The notes under the pieces are model-generated. The model was given only the letters and a program-made list of their open reading frames with translations, had not been told where the DNA came from and searched no databases. The translations under genes and the position numbers were made by a program. A stretch of DNA of 64,000 bases from Paenibacillus sp. OVF10 (GTDB lineage Bacteria; Bacillota; Bacilli; Paenibacillales; Paenibacillaceae): assembly GCA_022836915.1 (NCBI GenBank), contig CP094668.1, positions 2,356,001-2,420,000 on the forward strand. Reading direction: 5' to 3'. Within the stretch, counting starts at the first letter, position 1, and every line of letters starts with the position of its first letter. Below are positions 1 to 10,237 of the stretch, one piece after another.

Positions 1-1148
1 TATATCTCGGCGGCGGTGGATGGCATGACTCCGTATTTGCAGGAAGGCAGCCTGGTTATTCTGGAAAGTACGACCTATCCGGGCACAACGGAGGAACGCG
101 TGAAACAACCGATTGAAGCGGTAAACGGCTGGCGAGCTGGAGAACAGTTCTACGTCTGTTATTCTCCCGAGCGGGTAGATCCGGGCAGTGTGCATTATGG
201 TGTGAAAAATACCCCAAAGATTATTGGCGGTTCCACACCTGCTTGTCTTAATTATGGTAAACAGTTCTATGGCTCGTTTCTCAACGAAGTTGTTCCGGTT
301 AGTTCAACAACGGTAGCGGAGACGGCAAAGTTGTTCGAAAATACATTCCGCAGTGTCAATATTGCCCTTGTGAATGAGCTGACCCCAGCCTGTGAACAGA
401 TGGGGGTAAACATCTGGGAAGTACTGAATGCGGCGGCAACCAAGCCATTTGGTTACATGCCATTCTATCCCGGTCCCGGAATCGGCGGACATTGTATTCC
501 AATCGATCCGATCTATCTGTCCTGGGCTGCAAATCGTCAGGGATCGGAGTTGCAATTCATTCAGCTGGCGGATGCAACCAATCGGCAAATGCCAGAGAGA
601 GTGGTAAAACGTGCCGCGGAGCTGTTGGAGCAGAAGGGTGTATCTGTGCGGGGAGCACGTGTTGTACTCGCGGGTATGGCTTACAAAAAAGACATTGATG
701 ACTTGCGCGAATCGCCTGCGCTGGACGTCTTCCGGCTGCTGAGCGCAGCGGGCGCAGATGTGGTTTTACCGATCCAATGGTGCCTGTCTTCCGCAAGGAT
801 GACGGTACAGTGCTTCACGCTAGTCCGGCGGTGCCGGAATTGTGGACAGGAGCTGATCTGGTGATTATTACGACGGATCATTCGGGTTTTGATTATCAGG
901 AGATGGCAGATCATGCAAAGCTGATTTTTGATACACGCAATGCAACGGCCGGATGCCACGGGGGAAATATTGTGGTGCTGGGTCAGCCTGTACGGCATGA
1001 GGCGAAGAGAGTTTACGAGCAACAGGAACGAGTAGAAGGGTCCGGGCAAAAAGAGGAATTCAAGGTGGCAGTCGAGGGCGCCGTAACTCGCCGTGAAGCT
1101 GCGATCGATCCCGACGAGGATCAGGGAGATGCCCATGGCAAATCATGA
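1..1148 (+). CDS. Nucleotide-sugar dehydrogenase (UDP-sugar 6-dehydrogenase family), 5'-partial, frameshifted
   Basis: The reading frame is open at the window edge, so the N-terminal Rossmann domain lies upstream. Visible are the YSPERVDPG segment, the central dimerisation helix with ETAKLFENTFR, and the active-site motif GPGIGGHCIPIDP, whose Cys codon is at 493-495. This family oxidises C6 of UDP-sugars to the uronate; the motifs resemble UDP-GlcNAc/UDP-ManNAc dehydrogenases of the WbpA type more than UDP-glucose ones. The UDP-binding C-terminal domain continues in another frame from about 768: a T run at 764-767 is one base short, and restoring it gives VVYTDPMVPVF or similar. The end overlaps the methyltransferase start by 14 bases, suggesting one operon for surface polysaccharide synthesis. 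The frameshift is probably a base-calling error. Confidence 0.88.
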
Positions 1149-1881
1149 TCGTGTAAGCGAACGCTATTACGGCGAGATTAATTCGGAAGATTCTCATGAA
1201 GCGACGAGAACACGTGTCCACTGGATGTGCCGTGAGGCAACAGGCAAACGCATCCTGGATGTCGGGTGCAGTCAGGGCATTACGTCCATTCTGCTGGCAC
1301 GTGAAGGATTTCGTGTCACTGGCATTGATCTGGAGGAAGAGAGTATCCGGTATGCCCAAGGCGAGCTTGCCAAAGAATCCCGGCCGGTTCGAAACAATGT
1401 GGATTTTCGGATGCTGGATATTACGCAATGGAAAGTAAGAACTACTTTTGACACGGTGCTGCTTGGAGAAGTGCTGGAGCATTTTGCTCATCCGGAGACG
1501 TTATTGATCCAGATTCATCGGCTGTTGCAAGAAGATGGGACGCTGGTGGTAACCGTGCCGTATGGGTATCACCCGTTCTATGACCACAAGCAGACCTTCT
1601 ATGCGGGAAGTCTGGCGATGACCCTGATGCCGTATTTTGTAGTCTTGAAACTCGAAATTCATCATAAATATCTATGTTGCGTGGCCCGCAAACGGCGGAG
1701 TACACAACTGCATATGTCGCCGACTTTGGATCAACTGATGAAGTGGATGGAGCTGGATCATATGCATTTTGCCGAGGTGGAGCAACAGCATCTCCGTGTA
1801 ATGAAACAGCGCAAGAAGGCCCTGGACAGTGCGGTGGAGCAGGTGAAACGGCTTCGCCGTCAGGAGAGTGGGGAAGTGTAG
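1135..1881 (+). CDS. Class I SAM-dependent methyltransferase
   Basis: A protein of about 249 residues with the SAM-binding motif I ILDVGCSQG near residue 42, the acidic end of strand 2 (GIDLEEE) and the post-motif stretch LLGEVLEHF typical of Methyltransf_11/UbiE-like enzymes. The C-terminal 50 residues are basic and probably helical (MKQRKKALDSAVEQVKRL). ATG at 1129 and 1135 are both possible; AGGGAG just upstream favours the second. It overlaps the end of the nucleotide-sugar dehydrogenase and is followed by a glycosyltransferase, so modification of a cell-surface glycan or its precursor is a reasonable guess. The substrate cannot be read from the sequence. Confidence 0.85.
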   Translation: MANHDRVSERYYGEINSEDSHEATRTRVHWMCREATGKRILDVGCSQGITSILLAREGFRVTGIDLEEESIRYAQGELAKESRPVRNNVDFRMLDITQWKVRTTFDTVLLGEVLEHFAHPETLLIQIHRLLQEDGTLVVTVPYGYHPFYDHKQTFYAGSLAMTLMPYFVVLKLEIHHKYLCCVARKRRSTQLHMSPTLDQLMKWMELDHMHFAEVEQQHLRVMKQRKKALDSAVEQVKRLRRQESGEV

Positions 1882-1963
1882 CGGTGTTGTTTAGTATGAC
1901 GACAGAGCTATCCTATGTTCTAACGAATCTCACACGCCTTATTTAGATGATTTTGCAGAGATA

Positions 1964-2071
1964 GGAAATGTAACGAATCTCAGCGACGTTATTTCATCTG
2001 AAAGCTGCAATAAACGACGAATGGATGCCTATAATGCGAGAATAGCGGGTCTCAGATTCGTTACATTTTCC
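1964..2071. repeat. Intergenic palindromic repeat in the 1882-2466 gap
   Basis: The arm GGAAATGTAACGAATCTCAG (from 1964) is matched in inverted orientation at 2051-2071, about 66 bases apart. A further partial direct copy, TAACGAATCTCA, lies at 1921-1932. The structure is a short hairpin-forming element with no coding potential. The rest of the 585-base gap (to the GTG at 2467) shows no convincing gene; 2440-2466 holds the ribosome binding site AGGAAGGGG for the next gene. Confidence 0.6.
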
Positions 2072-2466
2072 AAGTGGCTGAAATACACCATATAGCGTCA
2101 CCTCAGTTCGTTAGCCAAGGTGGAAATGAAATGAATTCCGTGACCAATACTAAATACCAAATAAATTGGAATAAACATTTACACGAAACGGAGAAGCCCG
2201 AAAGAATTAAGAAGCTGAGCTAAAAGCGTTCTGAATGAAAGCTGCATCGGAAGCATATGCTTGGCCTTTATCCACGGATTTACCCTTTATAGAAGGATCA
2301 AAAAAATGGGGATAACACGATCGGAAGGTTGTTCTGTCATCGGAGTGTCCAGTGTAAAAATCTTTTAGTTCAACTTACGATAGTACTTTGTTCGAAGTAT
2401 TTAACCAACGCAAGCAAATCGTTATGACATTTCGCAATACGCGTACGACAGGAAGGGGCTCAAAAC

Positions 2467-3595
2467 GTGATCACCATCAGTCTGTGCATGATTGTGAAGA
2501 ACGAGGAACGCACGCTGGCGCGCTGTCTGGACTCGGTTGCCGGCATCGCGGACGAGATCGTCATTGTGGATACCGGTTCATCGGATCGCACGATGGACAT
2601 CGCTGCGCAGTATACCGACCAGGTCTACACGTATGAATGGAAGGAAGACTTTGCCGCAGCGCGGAATGAGTCATTTGCCAAGGCCACGCAGGAGTATATC
2701 CTGTGGCTGGATGCAGATGATGTGTTGCTGCCCGCGGAACGGGCGAAGCTGGAGGTATTGAAGCAGCAGCTTCCGTCTGAGGGGAGACGGAAGCTGTGAT
2801 CTTGAACTACACGCTGGCCGAGGGGCGGAAGGAAGTCCGCTTGTGACGGACCGACGCCTTCGCCTGGTCAAGCGGGATGCCGGGTGCCGCTGGCATGGCC
2901 GGCTGCACGAGCAGCTCAGCTTCCCGCGCGGCGAAGTCATTACGGCAGACATTGCCGTCACGCACCGCCGCGAAGCGGGACATCATTCGGCGCGAAACGT
3001 GCGCATTCTGCGCAAATGGATCGCCGAAGAGGGCGTAGCCCAAGGTCGCCTGCTATTTTATTATGCAGGCGAATGTTATGACCGCCAGCGTTATGCGGCG
3101 GCGGCACGCGGGTACGCGAAGCTGCTGGAACAGCCAAGCGGTTACCGTGAGGATCGCCTGATTGCCTGCGCGCGGCTGGCGGAATGTTATGAACGACTGG
3201 GCAAGCCGGGCCGTAAGCTCGGTGCATTGCTACAGTCGTTCCAGTATGATCTGCCACATGCCGACTTCTGCTGTGCCATTGCGGCCTGTTTCCATGAGCG
3301 GCAGGAACCAGTTTCTGCAATCTACTGGTATATGCAGGCGGTGGACGTGAGCAGCCGCGATCCGGGACTGCGCCCGGTACCTGTGGCCTGTCGCACTTGG
3401 CTACCACATGCTCGTTTATCACTTTGTTATGCTCATCTGGGGAACTGGGAGCAGGCATTGATGCATAACACCAAAGCCCGTGAGTACTTGCCAAACGATC
3501 CCGGGTTGCTTGCCAATCGGCAGAAGCTCGAAGTGGTGGTACGCAAAGAGATGAAGGAGCGGGAAGAACGTGGTGAAGTATCACCTCGTAAGTAG
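2467..3595 (+). pseudogene. Glycosyltransferase family 2 with C-terminal TPR region, two frameshifts
   Basis: The N-terminus (GTG start, AGGAAGGGG upstream) reads ISLCMIVKNEERTLARCLDS, then IVDTGSSDRT and the metal-binding LWLDADDVL: a GT-A fold family 2 glycosyltransferase of the SunS-like type often carrying TPRs. The frame breaks near 2780 (after LKQQLPS) and again near 2830, where GSPLVTDRRLRLVKR resumes. The downstream part has a GRLHEQL segment and TPR-like helices (LLFYYAGECYDRQRYAAAARGY; two further repeats to 3530). Combined length would be about 375 residues, normal for the family. Both breaks sit in G-rich sequence, so assembly error is possible, but two in one gene keep real inactivation open. 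Confidence 0.8.
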
Positions 3596-3740
3596 GAGAC
3601 GAGCTGGGACAGATGAGGACAAAGGAGTTTGAAGCGGGAGTATAGATAGAGAAGATAGATTGAAGCAGAAGTGAAAGGACAACAAAAACTAATCGTTGCT
3701 GTAGGATGCGATAAGACGGATCAGTGAAAATAAGGGTTGA

Positions 3741-3965
3741 GTGGAGATAGAGTGTAAGGCACAATTGCGAGCAGAAGCAGAAGCAGAAGCAGAAGCAGAA
3801 GCAGAAGCAGAAGCAGAAGCAGAAGCAGAAGCAGAAGCAGAAGCAGAAGCAGAAGCAGAAGCAGAAGCAGAAGCAGAAGCAGAAGCAGAAGCAGAAGCAG
3901 AAGCAGAAGCAGAAGCAGAAGCAGAAGCAGAAGCAGAAGCAGAAGCAGAAGCAGAAGCAGAATAG
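3741..3965 (+). CDS. Possible (Ala-Glu)32 repeat polypeptide
   Basis: An open frame from a GTG at 3741 runs through ten leader residues (MEIECKAQLR) and then 32 Ala-Glu dipeptides, ending at TAG directly after the repeat. No good ribosome binding site is visible, and the ORF exists only because GCAGAA lacks stops. If translated it would be a highly acidic, helix-prone rod. On the present evidence it is more likely a microsatellite than a gene. Confidence 0.2.
   Translation: MEIECKAQLRAEAEAEAEAEAEAEAEAEAEAEAEAEAEAEAEAEAEAEAEAEAEAEAEAEAEAEAEAEAEAEAE
3771..3962. repeat. Hexanucleotide microsatellite, 32 perfect GCAGAA copies
   Basis: The unit GCAGAA is repeated without a single mismatch over 192 bases. 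The complete homogeneity implies recent expansion or active slippage. It lies between the glycosyltransferase remnant and a rho-independent terminator, in a gap (3596-4301) with no other recognisable gene. Confidence 0.97.
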
Positions 3966-4089
3966 ATATAATAGATAAATTATAATGCTGCTTATGTTTT
4001 AAGCACGATAGATACGAAGTTATGAGTGAGCGAGCATATCAGACGACAATAAAGTATAAGTAATAAACGATAAAATGTAGAACAAGAGC

Positions 4090-4129
4090 AGCCCCGCTTG
4101 ACCGAAAGAATCGGTGAGTGGGGCTTTTT
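4090..4129 (+). terminator. Rho-independent terminator
   Basis: The arms AGCCCCGCTTGACCGA and TCGGTGAGTGGGGCT pair around the loop AAGAA and are followed by a run of T. It would stop transcription running rightward through the hexanucleotide repeat. Confidence 0.8.
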
Positions 4130-4301
4130 AAATTTCTCGTACCGGGTTTATCTCCTGTCATGGTGGAATGAAAGTAGGCATTTAACGAAAATTTCACAAG
4201 GCTTACACCGCGTAAAACTTCTGATGTTCGGTGCAGTGAAGATTACGCATCAAGTTGAGACCTTGAGTGTTCAGGGCCGTCATATTAGCTGCTAAGTTAT
4301 T

Positions 4302-4832
4302 TTACTTTTCGGGTGCCGGGCATCGCACAGACTGGTCCTTCATTCGTATGCTTTTGCACGCCCAGCCCCATCCATCATATATTTCGTCATCGATATTGAG
4401 GGTAATGGTCTCATCCGTGTACTCATTCCAGTTTTCAATCCGGAGTGTGTTTTCACTTTCCCATTCGAGATGGTTATTTCCGTGGTGCTCGGCACGATAG
4501 ATCGTTTTTACCGTGGCGTCCTCAGGGCCATTTGTCTTCTTAACATCGACCCAGATTGTAACGCCGCCTGCCGCACCACCGTAAGGTACGCCGTAAATTT
4601 CGGCAGTATACTCACCATTCCGTGAAGGCATGGAATAACTCAATTCCCCCAGCTCGGAACGTTCAAATGTAGAGAAGTATGGACGGAGCCAGAAATTTAG
4701 GAATATGGCAACAAACAGTACAAGAATCAATAATGTAAATGCGGCGAAAAACGGGTGTCTGCGTATCCAAGGTTTGCGAGAATCGGTATGAGATGAACTT
4801 GAATTAGCTTGAGTATTTGAGTCCATAAGCAT
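4302..4832 (-). CDS. DUF5412 family membrane-anchored protein
   Basis: A protein of 176 residues with a Ser/Thr-rich cytoplasmic N-terminus, one membrane helix at about residues 30-50 (FAAFTLLILVLFVAIFLNF) and an extracytoplasmic domain containing GEYTAEIYGVPYGGAAGG. That motif recurs in DUF5412 proteins of Bacillota, whose function is unknown. The start may be either ATG 4832 or ATG 4826; GGAGG lies just upstream of both. It sits 11 bases downstream of the AraC-type regulator and is probably co-transcribed with it. Confidence 0.7.
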   Translation of the reverse strand: MLMDSNTQANSSSSHTDSRKPWIRRHPFFAAFTLLILVLFVAIFLNFWLRPYFSTFERSELGELSYSMPSRNGEYTAEIYGVPYGGAAGGVTIWVDVKKTNGPEDATVKTIYRAEHHGNNHLEWESENTLRIENWNEYTDETITLNIDDEIYDGWGWACKSIRMKDQSVRCPAPEK

Positions 4833-4843
4833 CTAACCTCCAC

Positions 4844-5735
4844 CTACAGTGAAATTTGCTTTGCAGGAATATAAATGTCCATTTCTCCGTAGTGGTCCTG
4901 AGCCAGACTGCCATCAATTCTTTCAAAGTAGTATGGATCACTCTTCTCGTACCCCGAATGGCTCTGCCAATATTCATCAATAAATGTCCAGACACTGTCC
5001 AGATGATCAATATTGATCAGACTTGGATGGAAATCACAGACGAATTTGAATACGGCATACTGGTTGGCCGGGACCTCAATTCCATTCAGGTCTTCAGGGA
5101 TATGATCCAGAGAGGTCACTTCTACAGACGGCTGATATGTACTGTAATCCTCGTTAATTTCATTGGTAAATCCAATATACACGTTGGGCTGCAACACATT
5201 AGGAATCGAATGAAAGTGTTTTTCGAAAAAGTCGTTGCCTGCTGAATTGGCTTCATAGTGCTCTTCATTATCTGCATACCGAATATGAGAACGCTGTCCG
5301 ATGAGTTTCATGACTGGTTTTCGTACATACGTTGGTGTGAAAATATATCCGTACGGAAGCATCGTGATCATGGACGAAGTCATGCGGGCTGTGAATTCAA
5401 GGTCTCCAGCTCCCTGTTTGCGATATTGCAGGGGTGATACCAAAGGTTTGTTTGAAAGCACGTATGTAGGATTGTTCATGTTCGAACCCATAATGTCCGC
5501 TGATATCGATAATCTTCCAATTCAGGTTCACCAATTGTTCCAGGCTGCGTGCCAGTTTGCGTGAACGAATGTATTCTCCAGGCAATTGTCCGCTTACATG
5601 TTTGAACATGCGATGCAGGTGGAATTTCGATATATGAGTCACAGATGCCAGATGATCCAGCGTTAATTTGTCTTGAATATGGTCTTCTATGTAGTCGAAT
5701 AGCTTATCCAGTGTGTCTAGCAGATCGTGTTGCAT
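4844..5735 (-). CDS. AraC-family transcriptional regulator with effector-binding domain (frameshifted)
   Basis: Residues 1-105 carry two helix-turn-helices of the AraC/XylS type (KLTLDHLASVTHISKFHLHR and the FGITP segment). After a frameshift near 5430-5440 the frame resumes at YRKQGAGD and continues through a GyrI-like/AraC_E_bind effector domain of about 180 residues (PNVYIGFTNEINEDYS, PANQYAVFKFVCDFHPS). The combined protein of about 295 residues matches the usual size of Rob/SoxS-like regulators that sense small hydrophobic ligands. GGGAG precedes the ATG. It is divergent from the ABC exporter genes at 5826, a common arrangement for a local regulator of drug efflux. Confidence 0.83.
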
Positions 5736-5825
5736 ATCAATCTCCCTACTTCTAATAGTACTTACAGCAATAAATGTTCATTTTTTCCTTATCACCGATG
5801 ATATCATAACCAAGTACATAATTTA

Positions 5826-7673
5826 ATGACAAGATTGGAGAAACCATCCATGTTTGCTGACAAAAGAACTTATACAACGTTAGGCATGTTAACTCGATTA
5901 TGGACACTAACGGGCAAGTACCGTATGTTCATCATTCTGTTACTTTTCGCCGCATGTATGGTCTCCCTGATTGAGGTCGGTTATTTGGAATCGATCCGAA
6001 GACTGGTCAAAGGTGCGACTGAAGCACAGTTTTTGTTACTCTACTCAGGTTTGATCATAGGTGTTAGCATTGTCGTATTACGATTGATTGTAACCGCATT
6101 CATGACGAGGGTCGAGACGTTATTCCAGCAAAAGACATTATTGTCTGTGCAGTCTCTACTGCTCTCATCCTTTAGCAACACAGAGACACGTGATCTGGCA
6201 CAATATCATACAGGTGACCTAACCTCCAGGATCTGGACTTCAGCCAAGGAAGCACAGAAGGGGATCAACCAACATGGCATTGAACTCGCAAAAAATATTA
6301 TTCAGCTGATTCTTGCCTTTGCTTACTTCAGCTGGGTGAACTTGCCGCTGTCGTTGGCTATCATTGCATTCACATTGATCTATCCTCTTGTAACGGTAGG
6401 ACTTGGTAAACGTCTGCAAAGACGGCATGATCAGTTGAATGCCAGCGCAGCGTCAAGAGATGAGATACTAACTGAGATCATCCAAGCCCCAGTTGAGATC
6501 CGAAGTTACGGACTCGCGGGTTATGTACACCATCATTTTAAAGATCGAATGGATCAAGTGTTCAGACATACGATGTCCGTATCTGTGTTACAACGACTTT
6601 CGGAAGCAGCCGGACGGGTCTCCACGTATGGTGGCATGATTCTGATTCTCTATCTAGGCGGCATGCAGGTCCTGAATGGACATATGGATGTAGGCGGACT
6701 GGCAGCTTTTCTGGTAGCAAGCAGTCAGTTAACTCGTCCGATTGAGTCGTTATCTGGGCTGTGGAATGATTTTATTGGTTCGGCTTCTCATGCGTCCAGG
6801 ATCTTTGAGGTGTTGGATTTGGAGAAAAAGAACACGGTTGCGAATACCAGTACAAATACATATGTACAGTCCGATACGCATTTGGGGCAGCTTGAAAAGC
6901 AATCTAAACCAGCTAGCATCAACGTGCAGCATGTGTCTTACAGGTATGCGGAGCAGCAAGAAGAAGTGTTAACAGATATTTCTTTTGAGGCCAGGAAAGG
7001 AACGCTTACTGTAATCACGGGGCCAAGTGGATGCGGGAAAACCACGTTATTGAAATTAATAGCCGGATTAGATACACCTGTTGCTGGTTCGATTAAGGTC
7101 ATAGATCAGAAGAAATCACTGAATGATATGCACGAAGTTCAGACAGGGCATGTCAATCAGGTGTATGTTCCGCAACAAGCCTTTATTTTCACAGGTACAG
7201 TGGAAGAGAATATTGTTTTTGGACAAGAGGGGATATCTGCCGATCAAGTAGAGGTTGCGGCCCACATGACGCTTGCACATGACGCGATTATGCGTCAATC
7301 GCTCGGCTATGGGACAGAGCTTCAGCCGCAAGGCGGGACGATGTCGGGTGGTGAGCTTCAGCGTATCAGTCTAGCCAGAGCGATGCTGAGAAACCCGGAT
7401 ATTCTCTTGTTGGATGAACCGACGTCATCTCAAGACCCGTGGCATGAGCAACGATTGAATGATCTTTTTGCCCGAATCACTGCTGAGAAAGGCACAACGG
7501 TTATTGCCGTTACTCATCGATTATCGCTGATCGAACGGGCAGATCAGGTCATCTATATTCAGAAGGGACGCGTCGAAGATACGGGGACTCATCGTGAATT
7601 GCTGGATCGGCCAAACGGATATCGAAGTTATATTGCGGAGCAGGATACGGAAGTGGAGGAACAGCATGAGTAA
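5826..7673 (+). CDS. ABC exporter half-transporter (permease-ATPase fusion), first subunit
   Basis: An intact protein of 615 residues. The N-terminal half has about six membrane helices of the ABC_membrane type; the C-terminal half is an ATPase with Walker A GPSGCGKTT, signature MSGGELQRISLA, Walker B ILLLDEPTSS and the H-loop VTHRLS. The residue after Walker B is Gln rather than the usual Leu/Ala-Asp order (DEPTSSQD), unremarkable for a heterodimer. The stop overlaps the start of a second half-transporter by 8 bases, so the two are almost certainly translationally coupled and form a heterodimeric exporter. The divergent AraC-type gene may regulate them. The substrate is unknown. Confidence 0.93.
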   Translation: MTRLEKPSMFADKRTYTTLGMLTRLWTLTGKYRMFIILLLFAACMVSLIEVGYLESIRRLVKGATEAQFLLLYSGLIIGVSIVVLRLIVTAFMTRVETLFQQKTLLSVQSLLLSSFSNTETRDLAQYHTGDLTSRIWTSAKEAQKGINQHGIELAKNIIQLILAFAYFSWVNLPLSLAIIAFTLIYPLVTVGLGKRLQRRHDQLNASAASRDEILTEIIQAPVEIRSYGLAGYVHHHFKDRMDQVFRHTMSVSVLQRLSEAAGRVSTYGGMILILYLGGMQVLNGHMDVGGLAAFLVASSQLTRPIESLSGLWNDFIGSASHASRIFEVLDLEKKNTVANTSTNTYVQSDTHLGQLEKQSKPASINVQHVSYRYAEQQEEVLTDISFEARKGTLTVITGPSGCGKTTLLKLIAGLDTPVAGSIKVIDQKKSLNDMHEVQTGHVNQVYVPQQAFIFTGTVEENIVFGQEGISADQVEVAAHMTLAHDAIMRQSLGYGTELQPQGGTMSGGELQRISLARAMLRNPDILLLDEPTSSQDPWHEQRLNDLFARITAEKGTTVIAVTHRLSLIERADQVIYIQKGRVEDTGTHRELLDRPNGYRSYIAEQDTEVEEQHE

Positions 7674-9649
7674 CAAGATCGAAGATGCAGCATATGCCGA
7701 TGACGTTGAAATGAAGAGCAGTCATGAGAAAAGTGGAGCATATGAGATAAATGAAAATAATGAAAATGAAAAGTTTGAAATAGAAGCTCCTCATCAGATG
7801 AACAAAAGTGATGTTCCAGATGACCCAAAACTAGCTGTATCATTGGCAACGGTGTGGCCCGTTATTTATCGCTGGATGAAGCCTTATGGATTAGCTGTAG
7901 CGATCTTGCTCATTTTTATCGCAGCAGATGCGGTCTTTGATTGGGGACTTGCCTTTGTACAGGGATTCTTCGTAGACGCTATTCATAATGGGGGACAGGA
8001 ACAGCTTAATGCCACCGCAATGATTTTCATCGCTATTCTGGCAGGATTTATTGTATTGCTCGCGATGCATCGTTATGTGCTGGTATGGCTCAAAGAATCG
8101 ATGCAACGGGATATGTCCATGGATCTGTTGAAACTTTTAAACCGGATGCCTTATTCCTGGGTGCGCAGACAGAAGTCCGGGGATGTGATGCTTCGCATCA
8201 AGGAGGACACCAAGCATGGTGCAGAAGTTGTGGAGGCTATTGCAGAGGGGTTACGGTTGTATTCATCATTGCTTTATCGCTGGGATATTTGTACAGAGCA
8301 GATGCATGGGTTGCTGTTATCGCCTTGGTAAGTGCAGGGGCAATCTGGTTCACGGCGAGGCTGTATGATCAGCGAATTGTACATCTGTCCGATGAGGTCG
8401 AATCCAGAGAAGGCGAGTCCCAAGAACAGATCCAACAGTATGTTGAAGGGATACCGGTGATTCAGATGTATAATGCTTCACCGTGGTTTCTTGCTCGTTT
8501 TCGAACACAACAGCAATCACTGAATCGTGTTCAGGCTAAGTTACAGATGACCCTGAGTATGTCGGATAACGTGGCGATGGCGGTGTTTGGTCTGGCTCAG
8601 TTGGCAGCGTTGTTCCTTATTGCTTTGTCTGCGGCTAGAGGAACCTTGTCTCCGGGTATGGTTGTTGCAAGTAGTCTGCTGTTTGAATTGGTGGTGTGGC
8701 CAGTACTCGGCTTGTCCAGCCAGTGGAGTCAGATGCAAGCCAGCGTGGGTGCATTTGGACGTATCTCTGCATGGTTGAAATTGGCGGAGAACAAGAAGAC
8801 AGACGCATCCAATACTAAGCACGAGGAGCTTGCACAGGGAATGTGTGGCCAAGATCAAGGGAATACACAAAAAGGGGCACATAAAGAGTACGAAGTTGCT
8901 ATGCTACGTCTTCAACAGGTTACGGTAATAGATGAAAACAGTGGTCGGACGATTTTGGATCAGATTACTTTTAATCTGGTTCCTGGTGAACTGGTTGCGG
9001 TAGTTGGCGCCAGCGGTGCTGGCAAATCTACTCTGTGCCAAGTGTGTGCAGGGCTGATCGAGCCAACAAACGGAAACGTATTGCTGGGTGATAAACATGT
9101 TGCAGAGTATGTAGAGATGGATGACCAGTCCAGACTGACGTATATGCCGCAGACACCAACTTTTTCACAGGAAGTATTGAAGACAATATCCGTCTGGGTT
9201 CAGACGTTACATTGGACAAGGTAAAGCTTGCGGCAGGGCAGGCAGGTTTGCATGAATACATTGAGGCACAGGAAGGACAATACGCAGCAATGTTGCAAGA
9301 GAAGGGGACCAATTTATCTGGAGGCCAACAGCAGCGACTGTCGCTTGCTAGACTCTTTATGAGGTCATCGGATCTGTATATTCTGGACGAACCAACGTCA
9401 TCCCTGGATATTCAGACAGAACAGAACGTCATGAATCACTTGCTGAATTTTATGAAAGGCAGAATAGGGTTACTCGTCACACATCGCATGGAGGTTGCTC
9501 GTCAGTGCTCTCGTATCCTTGTGATGGAGCATGGCCGAATTGCCGAAGATGGAACGCATGAACAATTGATGCAGAGGAAAGGATTGTATTATCGCATGAA
9601 TGCAAAAGGCGGTGATACAACAGGAATGAATCTGGGGTTAAGAAAATAA
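7666..9649 (+). CDS. ABC exporter half-transporter, second subunit (two frameshifts)
   Basis: Starts at ATG 7666 within the end of the preceding gene. About 60 polar residues precede the membrane domain. The frame is broken at 8247-8250 (a GGGG run one short; restoring it gives AEGVTVVFIIALSL) and near 9180 (TTGAAGAC, where TTGGAAGAC gives EDNIRLGSD). The ATPase domain has Walker A GASGAGKST, signature LSGGQQQRLSLA and Walker B LYILDEPTSSLD. Both breaks remove one G, and everything on either side is conserved, so this is most likely one functional gene of about 660 codons with base-calling errors. Confidence 0.88.
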
Positions 9650-9891
9650 GGGATACGCTGGAGTTCTTGAGTCAGGATCGGGAAGCACGTCGTTTGTATG
9701 AAGAACGGCAGAAGTATTTGCATGACGAAGCTTCCATGATTGAATGGGCTACGGAAAAGGGCATAGCAAAAGGCGAACAAAAGAAGGCTATAGAAATTGC
9801 GAAAAACATGCTCTCATTAGGGATCGAAGTTTCTGTTATTGCAAAGACCAGTGGCTTGCCGGAGTCTGAGGTAGAGTCGTTAAAAGATTAA
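9650..9891 (+). pseudogene. C-terminal remnant of an Rpn-family nuclease/transposase-like protein
   Basis: The stretch reading DTLEFLSQDREARRLYEERQ, EKGIAKGEQKKAIEIAKNML and VSVIAKTSGLPESEVESL is the characteristic tail of Rpn (recombination-promoting nuclease, PD-(D/E)XK transposase) proteins: a helical Glu/Lys-rich linker and a final helix-turn-helix-like segment. The catalytic N-terminal domain is missing; the sequence abuts the stop of the ABC gene. It marks an old deletion or insertion endpoint. Confidence 0.75.
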
Positions 9892-9984
9892 AGTGAAGTT
9901 ATAAGGTGTGGTAGGTTCACCAGATGAATGGGTACGGGTACACTAGCATGATATGAGTGTGATTTGTGAATAAAAGTTTAATGC

Positions 9985-10025
9985 AATCGTTTTGCCTACC
10001 TATGGCAGGACGGTTGTTTTTATTT
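9985..10025 (+). terminator. Rho-independent terminator
   Basis: A 12-pair stem (AATCGTTTTGCC with GGCAGGACGGTT, including G-T pairs) with the loop TACCTAT is followed by GTTTTTATTTT. It ends the ABC exporter transcription unit. The rest of the 9892-10237 gap holds only the recQ leader, with AAGGAG before the ATG; no riboswitch was recognised. Confidence 0.75.
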
Positions 10026-10237
10026 TAATGAAGAAGGTTCAAACGTTTTACAGTAAAACGCGGTTGCTCATTCGGGGCTGGGCCGTTAAACTAAAGGGAG
10101 CGGCGTTTGCTTGACGGACAAGTCATGAGAACGCCATTTTGTTGTCAAGGATGCGGTATATGAGCCGCTTTCGGATGTCAGAATCGGATCGGACCAAGCT
10201 GGTGGAGAAACACCGGTGATAAGTAAGGAGTCTTTAC

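Noticed and set aside
2958..3764. Minus-strand 268-codon open frame opposite the glycosyltransferase
   Set aside because: No ribosome binding site, low-complexity composition and no family signature; it is a shadow of GC-rich coding sequence.
3771..3962. Hexanucleotide tract as a CRISPR array
   Set aside because: There are no spacers; it is a pure microsatellite.
8085..9224. A separate 379-residue protein starting at 8085
   Set aside because: Its first 55 residues are an out-of-frame reading of the ABC exporter; the real frame joins after the GGGG run at 8247.
10026..10237. Riboswitch or T-box in the recQ leader
   Set aside because: No conserved riboswitch core or T-box sequence was found; only scattered short inverted repeats.
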